Source: Bacteroidales bacterium (GTDB lineage Bacteria > Bacteroidota > Bacteroidia > Bacteroidales > UBA4417). From it: a DNA stretch of 64,000 bases. The notes beneath the pieces are model-generated. The model searched no databases. It had not been told where the DNA came from and was given only the letters and a program-made list of their open reading frames with translations. The stretch lies in the NCBI GenBank assembly GCA_030654075.1, contig JAURYB010000174.1, positions 1 through 64,000 on the forward strand. Direction: 5' to 3'. This document shows positions 35,634 through 44,663 of the stretch, piece by piece. Position numbers and translations under genes: made by a program. Numbering within the stretch: position 1 is the first letter of the stretch; each line of letters opens with the position of its first letter.

Positions 35634-36464
35634 ATGAAAGACATAAAATTATTCGAAAACAAGAAAATACGTTCCAATTGGGACGCTGAACAAGAGAAAT
35701 GGTATTTTTCAATTGTTGATATCATTGAAGTTCTAACGGACACAGAACGCCCGCGCAAGTATTGGAGTGATTTAAAATCGAAGTTAAAAAAGGAAGGCAG
35801 TGAGTTGTCCGCAAAAATCGGACAACTGAAAATGCAATCTGAAGATGGAAAGTTTTATGTGACCGATGTTGCTGATACAGAGCAATTATTCAGGTTGATT
35901 CAATCTATTCCTTCTCCGAAAGCAGAACCCTTTAAGCAATGGCTGGCAAAAGTCGGCTATGAAAGAATAGAGGAGAGCCAGGATCCGGAGAAAACAATTG
36001 ACAGAGCCATGGAGGGCTATTTGAAATTAGGTTATAGCTCAGCCTGGATAAATCAAAGATTAAAAAGCATTGAGGTCAGGAAGGAACTAACCGATGAGTG
36101 GGAAAACAGAGGCGTTAAGAAAGGACAGGAATTTGCGACTCTAACAGATATTATAACTCAGGCCTGGAGCGGAAAAACAGTTGGACAGTACAAAAATTTC
36201 AAAGGATTGAAAAAAGAAAATCTGCGGGATAACATGACTAACCTGGAACTGGTATTGAATATGTTAGCAGAAGCTACTACTACTGAAATAAGCAAAGAAA
36301 ATAGTCCTGAAACTTTTGATGACAATAAACGGATTGCGAAAAAAGGTGGCGAAATTGCCGGAAATACCCGAAAGCAAATTGAAGAACAAACAGGCAAAAA
36401 GATTGTGAGCTCGCAAAACGCGAAGATTTTAAGAGAAGCCATCAGAAATAAGAAATTAAAATAG
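35634..36464 (+). CDS. Bro-N domain (antirepressor-like) protein
   Basis: A 276-residue protein with an N-terminal Bro-N domain (KIRSNWDAEQEKWYFSIVDIIEVLTDTERPRKYWSDLKSKL, about residues 9-50; then LKMQSEDGKFYVTDVADTEQLFRLIQSIPSPKAEPFKQWLAKVG). This is the DNA-binding fold of phage antirepressors and baculovirus BRO proteins. The C-terminal half has ERIEESQDPEKTIDRAMEGYLKLGYSSAWINQRLKSIEVRKELTDEW and a helical VGQYKNFKGLKKENLRDNM, common in chromosomal copies. No phage genes are nearby; it could be a domesticated regulator or part of a stress system. DinD at 12.3 kb is a second Bro-N protein in the window. Confidence 0.85.
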   Translation: MKDIKLFENKKIRSNWDAEQEKWYFSIVDIIEVLTDTERPRKYWSDLKSKLKKEGSELSAKIGQLKMQSEDGKFYVTDVADTEQLFRLIQSIPSPKAEPFKQWLAKVGYERIEESQDPEKTIDRAMEGYLKLGYSSAWINQRLKSIEVRKELTDEWENRGVKKGQEFATLTDIITQAWSGKTVGQYKNFKGLKKENLRDNMTNLELVLNMLAEATTTEISKENSPETFDDNKRIAKKGGEIAGNTRKQIEEQTGKKIVSSQNAKILREAIRNKKLK

Positions 36465-36485
36465 CCCAAAATTAATGATATTACC

Positions 36486-37043
36486 ATGCTAATTATAGGA
36501 ATTACCGGAACGTTAGGCGCAGGAAAAGGAACCATTGTGGATTACCTGGTTCAGGAAAAGGGATTTGTGCACTTCTCGGTGAGGGGATTTATTACTGAAG
36601 AAATAAACCGGCAGGGATTGCCCGTTAACCGCGACAGCATGGTGACGGTTGCCAATAAATTACGGGCCGATCATTCGCCATCCTATATCATCGACCAGCT
36701 TTACGAGCAAGCTTTATTAACCGGAGAAAATTGCATTATCGAAAGCATACGTACTCCGGGCGAAGTAGATTCGCTGCGCGAAAAAGGTAATTTTTTGCTT
36801 TTTGCGGTAGATGCTGATCCATTGCTGCGCTATGACCGCATCGTAATGCGCAATTCCGAAACCGACCGTATATCCTATAAAACATTTATTTCCAACGAAG
36901 AACGCGAAATGCAGTCGAATGATCCGGCCAAACAAAATATTGGGAAATGTATTGAACAGGCTGACCAGATTTTTTACAACAATTCGTCTGTTGATGTTCT
37001 CTATAAACTGATTGAGATGGAATTGATAAAATTAAATATTTAA
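36486..37043 (+). CDS. P-loop nucleotide kinase-like protein
   Basis: A 185-residue P-loop NTPase with Walker A GITGTLGAGKGTIVDYL and the folds of a nucleoside-monophosphate or dephospho-CoA kinase: the NMP-like segment RGFITEEINRQGLPVNRDSM, the core strand NCIIESIRTPGE and a lid-like region RYDRIVMRNSETDRISYKTF. It is usually annotated as an AAA-family ATPase. The same kinase type is fused to or adjacent to dCMP deaminases in other organisms (for example the kinase-deaminase architecture of antiphage dCTP deaminases). Here a dCMP deaminase lies 540 bp away on the other strand, with a toxin-antitoxin pair between. A role in (deoxy)nucleotide metabolism is therefore inferred. It follows the Bro-N gene by 21 bp. 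Confidence 0.8.
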   Translation: MLIIGITGTLGAGKGTIVDYLVQEKGFVHFSVRGFITEEINRQGLPVNRDSMVTVANKLRADHSPSYIIDQLYEQALLTGENCIIESIRTPGEVDSLREKGNFLLFAVDADPLLRYDRIVMRNSETDRISYKTFISNEEREMQSNDPAKQNIGKCIEQADQIFYNNSSVDVLYKLIEMELIKLNI

Positions 37044-37049
37044 GTTTTT

Positions 37050-37349
37050 TTATTCCTTAATTCTTCTTTTCAAGTCTCTGGCTCCATGATGGACCATTAA
37101 AACATGTAACTCGTTTTTACTGATAATTTTGTAAATGATCCGATAATTCCCTTCTACAATTTCCCGGATTTTTGGGTCACCAATTTCGTCTACAACCTTA
37201 CCAATTTCGATTTGTGTCTTTAAAATTTCAGTACTATTCTGAATCCGCTCCACTTGAAGTTTTGCATAACGTTTTGAATCAAAAGAAATATAGTCGTAAA
37301 TTTCTTTCAGATCATTCCTTGCAGAGATCAACCATTTTATTTGAACCAT
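37050..37349 (-). CDS. RelE/ParE-family toxin
   Basis: A 99-residue toxin of the RelE/ParE superfamily: VQIKWLISARNDLKEIYDYISFDSKRYA, VERIQNSTEILKTQIEIGKVVDEIG, IREIVEGNYRIIYKIISKNELHVLMVHHGARDL. Members either cleave mRNA on the ribosome (RelE) or poison gyrase (ParE). The pattern here, with a REIVEGNYRIIYKI core and a final HHGARDL, is the ParE-like class often seen in Bacteroidota. Its start overlaps the antitoxin 3' end by 13 bp, the usual antitoxin-first order on the minus strand. Confidence 0.88.
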   Translation of the reverse strand: MVQIKWLISARNDLKEIYDYISFDSKRYAKLQVERIQNSTEILKTQIEIGKVVDEIGDPKIREIVEGNYRIIYKIISKNELHVLMVHHGARDLKRRIKE

Positions 37350-37519
37350 TTCGCCATTTCAAGCTTTAGTTCTTCATCGGAAATATTTTCTCCATTTTTC
37401 GACTGTGAAATTCTGTTTTCCAATTTCTCAACAAAAACCAATCTGTCAATAAGTTCGTCTATTGACATTTCCTCGGGAAAATTTTCAATGTGTTTTTTTA
37501 GTTTTTCCTTTGTTATCAT
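37337..37519 (-). CDS. Antitoxin of the RelE/ParE-type module
   Basis: A 60-residue acidic, helical protein (MITKEKLKKHIENFPEEMSIDELIDRLVFVEKLE...) encoded immediately upstream of the toxin and overlapping it by 13 bp. Size, position and composition identify it as the cognate antitoxin. FPEEMSIDELIDRLVFVEKLE is typical of the short Bacteroidota antitoxins that pair with ParE-like toxins. No separate DNA-binding domain is obvious, so autoregulation is uncertain. Confidence 0.82.
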   Translation of the reverse strand: MITKEKLKKHIENFPEEMSIDELIDRLVFVEKLENRISQSKNGENISDEELKLEMAKWFK

Positions 37520-37581
37520 TGTACTATAATTTATAGCTAAGGTACGAAATCTTAAAGCTGGATTTTTAGAAAATCAGCTTT

Positions 37582-38118
37582 CTATTTCCCCGTTTCCGCC
37601 GGATCAATATTATCCACTTGCTGTTTGGCATATTGAAGCACTTCTTCGTTTACATAAACAAGTTCAATTCCGGCTTCAATAAACATTCCTTCCGACTCAG
37701 TTCCGGAATGATATCTGAACTCACTCACAACCCTTTTTATACCGCAATTAATAATAAGCATGGCGCAGGTTCGGCAGGGTGTCATCCGGCAATAAAGTGT
37801 GCTCCCTTCGAGAGGAATTCCAAGTCGTGCGGCCTGGCAAATCGCATTTTGCTCGGCATGAACTGTGCGTACACAATGGTTGGTTACTTTTCCGTCTTCG
37901 TGGGTAACCTGTTTAAACAAATGGCCAACCTCGTCACAATGAGGCAATCCTACAGGCGAGCCAACATAACCAGTAACCAGAATTTGTTTATTCCGTGCAA
38001 TTACGCATCCGCTTCGCCCGCGATCGCAGGTGGCGCGTTTGGCAATGGTTCGCGATACTTCCATAAAGTATTCGTCCCATGTAGGACGGATATAGGGTGT
38101 TTCAGGTTCTGAAGTCAT
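37582..38118 (-). CDS. Deoxycytidylate (dCMP) deaminase
   Basis: A 178-residue zinc deaminase that converts dCMP to dUMP, feeding thymidylate synthesis. The zinc site is HAEQNAICQAARLG (HxE, with the proton-shuttling Glu) and MTPCRTCAMLII (PCxxC). The N-terminus has WDEYFMEVSRTIAKRATCDRGRSGCVIARNKQILVTGYVGSPVGLPHCDEVGH, residues about 14-66, as in the dCMP deaminase/ComEB family. Length is normal. It is convergent with the P-loop kinase, with the toxin-antitoxin pair (same strand as the deaminase) between. Kinase-deaminase association is known elsewhere, so the neighbourhood may be functional. Confidence 0.93.
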   Translation of the reverse strand: MTSEPETPYIRPTWDEYFMEVSRTIAKRATCDRGRSGCVIARNKQILVTGYVGSPVGLPHCDEVGHLFKQVTHEDGKVTNHCVRTVHAEQNAICQAARLGIPLEGSTLYCRMTPCRTCAMLIINCGIKRVVSEFRYHSGTESEGMFIEAGIELVYVNEEVLQYAKQQVDNIDPAETGK

Positions 38119-38365
38119 TGGGTATTAATTTGAAAACAGGTAAAAGTAGGAATTTCTTAGGAATATAGCGTTATGAATGTGCTGGCTCTGTGTGTAACTG
38201 GATATTGCGAAACTACACTCAAACAGCTTGACACAGTATTTAATGCGTTTAATAACTTTGTGAAACGGTTTTACAACTTTGTCGCAAGTCAACAATTACT
38301 GCTTTGTAAAAAAACTCTTTGTATTGTGACATTTATTAAATTTGAAGACTGGTAGTTGAACAACA

Positions 38366-38899
38366 ATGAAACTAAACGAAATAATAAAATCATATAATTG
38401 GCTAAGTGTAGAGCTGACTCTGCTACGGCTGTATCCTGATCAGGAAAAAATGGTTGAGGATTACCGAAACGTTTTTGAGAAATTAAAGCTTTTAGTGCCG
38501 GAAGAATATGATATGAGTATAGTCTTGATTGAATACGACTGTGACTCTGACGATGAAAGCGAAGTCAGAACCTATGTGGACGTTTCAGGCAGAAAAAAAG
38601 AAGAAGACCCTAACTCAATTACTGACAGTTATGCCATTGAGTTTGTAGAATGGGAAAAGTGGCTTGGAATGGATTTAGCACCGGAAACAACAAAAGATTT
38701 TTCAGACCTGGAAATTATCGTTCATTGCCTTTACGAAATGACTTTTATTGGCTATGATGAAAAAGATATTAAAGACCAGTTTGATACATTTAATGACAGA
38801 GTTGAAGAATATAAAAACCTGACAAAAGAGGAGAAAAAAAGAAAGACAATAACACTTGACGAATTAGAAAGCCGTTTAAATAAGAAAAGCAATAGCTAA
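38366..38899 (+). CDS. Hypothetical acidic protein
   Basis: A 177-residue soluble, strongly acidic protein without signal peptide or transmembrane segments. Noticeable parts are MKLNEIIKSYNWLSVELTLLRLYPDQEK at the start, an acidic strand YDCDSDDESEVRTYVDVSG, a WEKWLGM segment, a C-terminal DLEIIVHCLYEMTFIGYDEKDI helix pair and a basic tail. It resembles small unknown-function families found scattered in Bacteroidota genomes (possibly DUF6557), but I cannot confirm this. It is convergent with the histidine kinase gene, with a 9-bp gap. Confidence 0.65.
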   Translation: MKLNEIIKSYNWLSVELTLLRLYPDQEKMVEDYRNVFEKLKLLVPEEYDMSIVLIEYDCDSDDESEVRTYVDVSGRKKEEDPNSITDSYAIEFVEWEKWLGMDLAPETTKDFSDLEIIVHCLYEMTFIGYDEKDIKDQFDTFNDRVEEYKNLTKEEKKRKTITLDELESRLNKKSNS

Positions 38900-38908
38900 C
38901 AATCAGTT

Positions 38909-40396
38909 CTACGAAAAATCAAAAACCACTTTAGTTCCGGTAATTTCATTATTCTCATCATGCAGATCGAAAATAGTAAAACTGTACTTTGTATCATGCT
39001 TTTTATTGAAATAATTCAATCGTTCCTGAGCAAACTGTATTCCCAGCGATTCTTTTTTAAAGGTTTTCTTATCACTCTTTTCCTTTGCTTTTTCCCGGCC
39101 AATGCCGTTGTCGGTTATGGAGAGATTGGTAATGTTGTCGATAGAAGTAACGTCAATAGTGATAATTTTTTCTCCTTCTTTCAGCATTAATCCATGCCAG
39201 AGCGCATTTTCGATAAACGGCTGTAAAATCAATCCCGGCAGTTTTGTAGAGGCTAAATTCACATTTCCCGCACTATTTACTTTGAAGCGGATGGCATCGT
39301 TAAAGCGGATATTTTCAATATTCATATACAATTCAATGGTTTCGAGCTCTTCATCCAGCGAAACACTGTCGGTGCGCGAGCTTTCGAGTATTTTGCGTAT
39401 CAGTTTGGCGAATTTATTCAGGTAATAAACCGCTTTTTCTTTGTTGTTATCAATCAGGTAAGCTTTAATTGAATTAAGCGCGTTAAAAATAAAATGCGGA
39501 TTCATCTGGCTTCTCAGCGCATCGAGTTTTAGCAGCGAGATTTCGCTTTCGAACGAAACGGTAAGGGAGTTTAATTTCTCCGCTTCGTTTTTCTGAAGTG
39601 CTACTTTTAATTCGGAAATCTTTTCTTCCAGTTGAATCTCCAATTCTTTTTGATAATTCTCTTTAAGCAATTGATTGGCATGTTGTTCCTCAATAATTAT
39701 CTTTTGGGAATTGATTTTTTCGAGGTATAATAATTTCACTTTATAACCAAGACCTAGTATAAAAATGGTTGATTCGATCATAATGCCGATGAAGAAAAAT
39801 AATATCGGGTTATCCCCCTGGATTGAGTCATTCGATTTGATGAGAGCTATATATGCAAACACCTGGTAGAAAATAACTCCGCTAATGATAAAATACTTCA
39901 GTTTATAATCAAGTTTTACCGTGTGATATAAGGCAGAAATTACGGCAACAGTAATTAAAGGAATAAACCCGTAATTAAAGAAAACGCTGAAGTACATAGG
40001 ATTCCCTATCGCAATTGAAAAAACAACCAACGCCAATGAAAAGATCATTAAAACCTGTAAGGATTTAATAAGTACGCGGGTATATTTCGGGAAATAGGTT
40101 TTAAAATCCAGTAACTCTTTATAGAAGAAGAATAACAATGAGTTATAGATTACCTGAATAAACCAGTTGAATGGAACATAGCGACTGTTGAGATACGCAT
40201 CAACAAGTTCCGGCGGGAACAAAGGATTGTATTTTACCAGGTAAACCAGCAGTAGTAAATTGTATAACCCATAGTATAAAAAGGCTTTTTGCTTTGTCTG
40301 AATATAAATAAACGAGCATAGCAACGAATAAATGATGAGTCCTGAAACTACAAACCCCCATACTATCTGGCCCGCAAGATAAATGTCAAAACTCAT
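38909..40396 (-). CDS. LytS-type sensor histidine kinase
   Basis: A 495-residue membrane histidine kinase. The N-terminal half (about residues 5-225) has seven transmembrane helices of 7TMR-DISM type without a large extracellular domain. A coiled coil (about 230-285) leads to the His-kinase domain. The phosphorylated His is in RSQMNPHFIFNALNSIKAYL, followed by SLDEELETIELYMNIENIRF and the GHKL ATPase (LPGLILQPFIENALWHGL, ITDNGIGREKAKEK). This is the LytS/YehU class. The start overlaps the preceding response-regulator gene by 4 bp (ATGA), so the two are cotranscribed. The pair is divergent from the T9SS cargo cluster. Confidence 0.92.
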   Translation of the reverse strand: MSFDIYLAGQIVWGFVVSGLIIYSLLCSFIYIQTKQKAFLYYGLYNLLLLVYLVKYNPLFPPELVDAYLNSRYVPFNWFIQVIYNSLLFFFYKELLDFKTYFPKYTRVLIKSLQVLMIFSLALVVFSIAIGNPMYFSVFFNYGFIPLITVAVISALYHTVKLDYKLKYFIISGVIFYQVFAYIALIKSNDSIQGDNPILFFFIGIMIESTIFILGLGYKVKLLYLEKINSQKIIIEEQHANQLLKENYQKELEIQLEEKISELKVALQKNEAEKLNSLTVSFESEISLLKLDALRSQMNPHFIFNALNSIKAYLIDNNKEKAVYYLNKFAKLIRKILESSRTDSVSLDEELETIELYMNIENIRFNDAIRFKVNSAGNVNLASTKLPGLILQPFIENALWHGLMLKEGEKIITIDVTSIDNITNLSITDNGIGREKAKEKSDKKTFKKESLGIQFAQERLNYFNKKHDTKYSFTIFDLHDENNEITGTKVVFDFS

Positions 40397-41133
40397 AACT
40401 TATCCAGAAAATCAGATTTCTTTTGCCTCGAAACCGGAATTTTTACCAGGTTCGAAAGCACCACATACTCATCGGTTTTATGAAACTCCTTCACTTTATT
40501 AAGATTGATCAGGTATGAATTGTGAATCCTGAAAAACTGTAGCTGAGCCAGTTTTTCTTCCATAAATTTTAGTTTCTGGCTTAAAACAATCTTTTCTTTA
40601 TTCTCGAGATAAATAGTACAGTAATTGCCGTCGCTCTCGCAATAAATAATGTCGTCGGGATTAAGGAAAATCATTTTCCCGTCGTTGGTAATATTTATTT
40701 TTTTCTGAGAAAGTACTGTGGATTGAAGTATTTTTTCCAATGAGATCTCCAGCTTTTCGCTAATGGAAACCGAACTTTTTTGTTGCTCAATTTTAGTAAA
40801 GCATGCTATTAAATCATCGGAATCTATTGGTTTTAACAGATAATCGAGCGCACTTTCTTTTATGGCTTTAATGGCATATTGATCGAAGGCCGTGGTGATT
40901 ACAACTGAAAAATTGCGATTGGGGAATAGTTCTAAAAACTGAAAACCGTCCATATCGGGCATTTCGATATCTAGGAAAACACAGTCAACAGTATTTTTTC
41001 TCAAAAACTCGGCTGCCAGCATGGCATTGGTAAAAGTGCCAACGATTTTTACATTTTTGCAAAAATTCTCTATTTCCCATTCCAGGCTTTTTATGGCACT
41101 GGGTTCATCGTCAATCAGCAGCAAGTCAATCAT
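40393..41133 (-). CDS. LytTR-family response regulator
   Basis: A 246-residue transcriptional regulator. The receiver domain (about 1-120) carries the acidic pocket LLIDDEPSA, the phospho-acceptor Asp (about 55) in VDCVFLDIEMPDMDGFQFLE and the KP motif in YLLKPIDSDDL. The C-terminal LytTR DNA-binding domain (about 145-246) has IIYCESDGNYCTIYLENKEKIVLSQKLKFMEEKL, FFRIHNSYLINLNKVKEFHKTDEYVVLSN and IPVSRQKKSDFLDKL. It binds direct repeats upstream of its targets. The divergent intergenic region 41134-41411 and the T9SS genes beyond are candidate targets. Confidence 0.93.
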   Translation of the reverse strand: MIDLLLIDDEPSAIKSLEWEIENFCKNVKIVGTFTNAMLAAEFLRKNTVDCVFLDIEMPDMDGFQFLELFPNRNFSVVITTAFDQYAIKAIKESALDYLLKPIDSDDLIACFTKIEQQKSSVSISEKLEISLEKILQSTVLSQKKINITNDGKMIFLNPDDIIYCESDGNYCTIYLENKEKIVLSQKLKFMEEKLAQLQFFRIHNSYLINLNKVKEFHKTDEYVVLSNLVKIPVSRQKKSDFLDKL

Positions 41134-41411
41134 AGTTAATTACTTTGGGATAAAAGTAGCAAAAAAGAATCAACTCATTTGCGATTTTGTGCGGTTAGCA
41201 GTTTTTTGCGTATAGATTGCTCCTTTCAGTTTGCCAATAGTAAACTCCTTGATTTTGTTAAAAATCCATTGCATTTTCAATCTGTACAGCATACTGAACC
41301 AAATACACAATTATTGGGATCAGCCATACAATATCAAATTTCGGAAGGCATGAAACGAATAATTTTGGACGAAAATAATAAGAACTTATAAATTTTGAAA
41401 TCTACTTTATT

Positions 41412-43130
41412 ATGAAAAAAACTACCACAATCCGGAATCTTTTATTCGTTTCTATACTGTTAGTGATAACTGGTGCTTTACATGCACAAAATGCAATTCC
41501 TGATTCGCTGTTTGGCAACAAATCCAGTCTGGTTATACAATCACCGGGAAGCGAATCAAGAGGTGGCAGCTTATTGCTTCAACCCGATGGTAAAATTATT
41601 TTTGGTTCTTTTGAAACAGGTCTTGAAAACGATTTTTTTATTGACATGATGCGCTTTGATGAGTGCGGACAAGTAGATTCACTGTTTGGCACCAATGGCT
41701 TAGTGAGGCATAAATTCGATCAGCGGAACCTTGGTTACACTTACGCCCTTCAACCCGATGGGAAAATTCTGAGTGCCGGGGTACAAGCACCGTCAAACGC
41801 TGGCTCTCAGCAACACGCCTTTGTGAGCCGTTTTAACAGCAATGGTTCTCCCGATACATCGTTTAATAAAACAGGAACTCGTTTCCTGGGAGGCACAGGC
41901 GCGTTTGGTTCTGTGTATAGTATGGCTGACGGCAGAATTGTTTGTTTCGGACAATTAAGTACCGCAGCAGGTGCGGCTGTTGTAATTTTCCTGGAGGATG
42001 GTTCGCTGGATACTACTTTTAACGCTGATGGGATTACGAGTTTCCGACCGGCTGGTTTCAGTTTCTTTTCAGCCACAAGAGGTCATTTGCTTTCTGACGG
42101 CAAATTTTTACTTACTTCTTATGCAAGCGATGCCGCTAATGCGTACCATATGCTGGCTGTTCGTTTCGATACTTTGGGTGTGGTTGATACCAGCTATGCA
42201 AATAACGGATATTATTATGATAACATTCTCCCTGTTAACGGATTTTTTCATCCTTTTGGCAGTGTACTTGATGCAAATGGCAACTTATTGCTCTCCAAGA
42301 GTTCAGACAATACCAGTGTTGATATATTGCGCCTTACACCTGAAGGAATACTGGACACTGCATTTGGCGTAGGTGGTCGCGTTCATTACAATTTCAATGG
42401 AACAGCCGGTGGTATAGATATTCTCACGGACGGGAAAATCCTTGTTCGTGGTAAATTTTCAATAAACTTTGGTATTGGCTGTGGCATTCGTTTGCTTGCT
42501 GACGGAACACCCGATGAAACATTTGGCCCGAATGGCCTGCGCCAGTTTGATCTCAATAAGAGTTCGGGAACACATTGGTTGGATGGACTCTTGGTATTGC
42601 CAAACGGGCAATGGATTGCGGCAGGGGCCTCCAGTGGGTTTTTATTTAAAAAGTACGGTGAAGTATCCAATTTCCCGCATATTAAACAAACCGGTGGAAT
42701 TCTGAATACCTCAGGCACAGGTAGTTACCAGTGGTATTTGGAAGGAGTTGAAATTCCGGGAGAAACAAACCAAACCCTGGCTGTAACAGAAAATGGCAAT
42801 TTCACCGTAATGCTAACGGATAAAAATGGTTGTTCGGCGATGAGTTCCGTTTTCAGTGTAATCAATACAGGTATAAAGGGCAACACATCATACAGCGATT
42901 TAACAACCTATCCAAATCCCTCTTCCGACTTAATTTATTTTAAGGGCAATATCAATACCTCGGTTCCGGTAAAAATCGAAGTCCGGAACAACCTCGGGAA
43001 ACTTATATTTTCTGAAACCAATTTTAATATGAACCAGGCAATTGACCTAAGCAACGCAACCCGAGGGATTTATTTTATTCAACTCTCAGATGGTTCCAAA
43101 GTTCAGTCATTTAAAGTGATAAAGCAGTAA
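41412..43130 (+). CDS. Delta-60 repeat protein with T9SS sorting domain
   Basis: A 572-residue secreted protein. The signal peptide ends GALHAQ. The body is built of delta-60 repeats (propeller-like, about 50-60 residues each), recognisable as LQPDGKIIFGS, LQPDGKILSAG, FNSNGSPDTSFNKTGTRFLG, LEDGSLDTTFNADG, LTPEGILDTAFGVGGRVHYNF and LLADGTPDETFGPNGLRQF. An Ig-like segment (GSYQWYLEGVEIPGETNQTLAVTENGNFTV, about 440-470) precedes a type A T9SS sorting domain (TYPNPSSDLIYFKG ... SFKVIKQ). Such proteins are surface-exposed or released; adhesion or nutrient binding is a guess. Confidence 0.9.
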   Translation: MKKTTTIRNLLFVSILLVITGALHAQNAIPDSLFGNKSSLVIQSPGSESRGGSLLLQPDGKIIFGSFETGLENDFFIDMMRFDECGQVDSLFGTNGLVRHKFDQRNLGYTYALQPDGKILSAGVQAPSNAGSQQHAFVSRFNSNGSPDTSFNKTGTRFLGGTGAFGSVYSMADGRIVCFGQLSTAAGAAVVIFLEDGSLDTTFNADGITSFRPAGFSFFSATRGHLLSDGKFLLTSYASDAANAYHMLAVRFDTLGVVDTSYANNGYYYDNILPVNGFFHPFGSVLDANGNLLLSKSSDNTSVDILRLTPEGILDTAFGVGGRVHYNFNGTAGGIDILTDGKILVRGKFSINFGIGCGIRLLADGTPDETFGPNGLRQFDLNKSSGTHWLDGLLVLPNGQWIAAGASSGFLFKKYGEVSNFPHIKQTGGILNTSGTGSYQWYLEGVEIPGETNQTLAVTENGNFTVMLTDKNGCSAMSSVFSVINTGIKGNTSYSDLTTYPNPSSDLIYFKGNINTSVPVKIEVRNNLGKLIFSETNFNMNQAIDLSNATRGIYFIQLSDGSKVQSFKVIKQ

Positions 43131-43152
43131 GTTAAAATTAAAACCAAAAATC

Positions 43153-44595
43153 ATGAAAACATCTACTCTCTATAAAAAAACATCTTCTATCTTCTTACTG
43201 ATATTATTTTTTCAAAGTGGATTTTCTCAGACAACTACAGTTTGCTGGAAATCATTTGCAAGCGGCGAACTTTTTACGCTGGGAATTACTTCTAACGGGC
43301 AACTCTGGTCCTGGGGATTTAACAATTTTGCGCAGTTAGGACTTGGAACACAGGGCAATACCTCCAAAGCAAATAAATCTCAGATTGGCACTGATAGTGA
43401 CTGGAAAGAAGTTGAAGCGGGAAGTGAATATGGCATGGCAATAAAAGATAACGGAACGCTTTGGGGCTGGGGAGCAAATTTCTCCGGGATGTTAGGTGAT
43501 GGAACAGGTGCTACAAGAAAATCTCCGGTACAAATTGGAACAGAAGCCAATTGGAGTAAAATTTCGGCTGGTGTTGTAAATACTCTAGCACTAAAATCCG
43601 ATGGAACACTTTGGGCCTGGGGTGGAAATAATGAAGGTCAACTTGGTGATGGAACAAATACTATCAGGGCCGTTCCAGCCCAAATAGGAACTGATACAGA
43701 TTGGGCTGAAATTACTACAGGCGAACGTCACTGTCTTGCTATAAAGACAAATGGAACACTTTGGGCCTGGGGTGAAAATGGCAATGGTCAGTTAGGATTA
43801 GCCGACAATCTTTTTTCAGATAAAAATATTCCGACACAAGTTGGTACAGCATCTAACTGGAAGTTAATTTCTGCAGGCAGAAATTTCAATCTGGCAATCA
43901 AAAACGATGGCACGCTTTGGTCGTGGGGGCAAAATGATTTTGGGCAATTAGGAAATGGGTTTTCATCTGGTAATTTTAATGATATTCCCATTCAAATAGG
44001 CGCTGATACCGATTGGGCAAGTATGGCTGCAGGCGATCTTCACAGCATGGCCCTGAAAACGAATGGAACCCGATGGGCATGGGGTTCCAACGGCCAAGGC
44101 AGCAGTAGTTCGGGTAGTGCCGGTGCATTGGGCGATACTACCAAAACAGATAAAAATATACCAACACAAATAGGAACTGATACCGATTGGGAAAAACCAC
44201 AAACGGGTGAATATTTCTCTTTCTGCATGAAAAAAGATGGTACGCTTTGGTCGAACGGACGAAATACTGCAGGAGAATTAGGCGATGGAACCCAAACGAT
44301 AAGGCTTTTCCCAATATTGGTAAGTTGCCCGGTAGTATTAACGAATATAAGTTCTAATGATGAAATATCTGGTTTGGAAATTTATCCTAACCCGGTAAAT
44401 GATATTTTAATGATTAAAAATACTGACAACCTATCCATTGACAGAATTTCTGTTTTCAATTTTTCGGGGAAACGCGTTTTTACAGTAAATGAAAATACCA
44501 ATCAGATTAATGTAGAGGGATTAGCAAAAGGCATTTATGTTTTGCAGATTTCTTCCGGAAGCAAAAACTACAAAAAGAAAATTATCAAGCTATAA
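43153..44595 (+). CDS. RCC1-repeat protein with T9SS sorting domain
   Basis: A 480-residue secreted protein: signal peptide (to GFSQ, about 26), then a seven-bladed RCC1-type propeller. Repeats of about 50-55 residues carry LWAWGGNNEGQLGDGTNT, LWAWGENGNGQLGLAD, LWSWGQNDFGQLGNG and RWAWGSNGQGSS, each with an IGTDTDWxxI-type linker. A type A T9SS sorting domain follows (IYPNPVNDILMIKN ... YKKKIIKL). It begins 22 bp after the delta-60 gene on the same strand, and the cargo genes probably share a transcript or regulation. Function is not known. Confidence 0.9.
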   Translation: MKTSTLYKKTSSIFLLILFFQSGFSQTTTVCWKSFASGELFTLGITSNGQLWSWGFNNFAQLGLGTQGNTSKANKSQIGTDSDWKEVEAGSEYGMAIKDNGTLWGWGANFSGMLGDGTGATRKSPVQIGTEANWSKISAGVVNTLALKSDGTLWAWGGNNEGQLGDGTNTIRAVPAQIGTDTDWAEITTGERHCLAIKTNGTLWAWGENGNGQLGLADNLFSDKNIPTQVGTASNWKLISAGRNFNLAIKNDGTLWSWGQNDFGQLGNGFSSGNFNDIPIQIGADTDWASMAAGDLHSMALKTNGTRWAWGSNGQGSSSSGSAGALGDTTKTDKNIPTQIGTDTDWEKPQTGEYFSFCMKKDGTLWSNGRNTAGELGDGTQTIRLFPILVSCPVVLTNISSNDEISGLEIYPNPVNDILMIKNTDNLSIDRISVFNFSGKRVFTVNENTNQINVEGLAKGIYVLQISSGSKNYKKKIIKL

Positions 44596-44663
44596 AAAAT
44601 GAGCTGAAGAATGTAAATCAAATTAGAATTAACAAAAATCTTAAACCATTAAACTTCTTTGCC

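Noticed and set aside
36486-38118. Calling the kinase and deaminase a split AvcD-type antiphage system outright.
   Set aside because: The deaminase looks like a normal housekeeping dCMP deaminase, the genes are on opposite strands, and the toxin-antitoxin pair separates them; kept only as a hypothesis.
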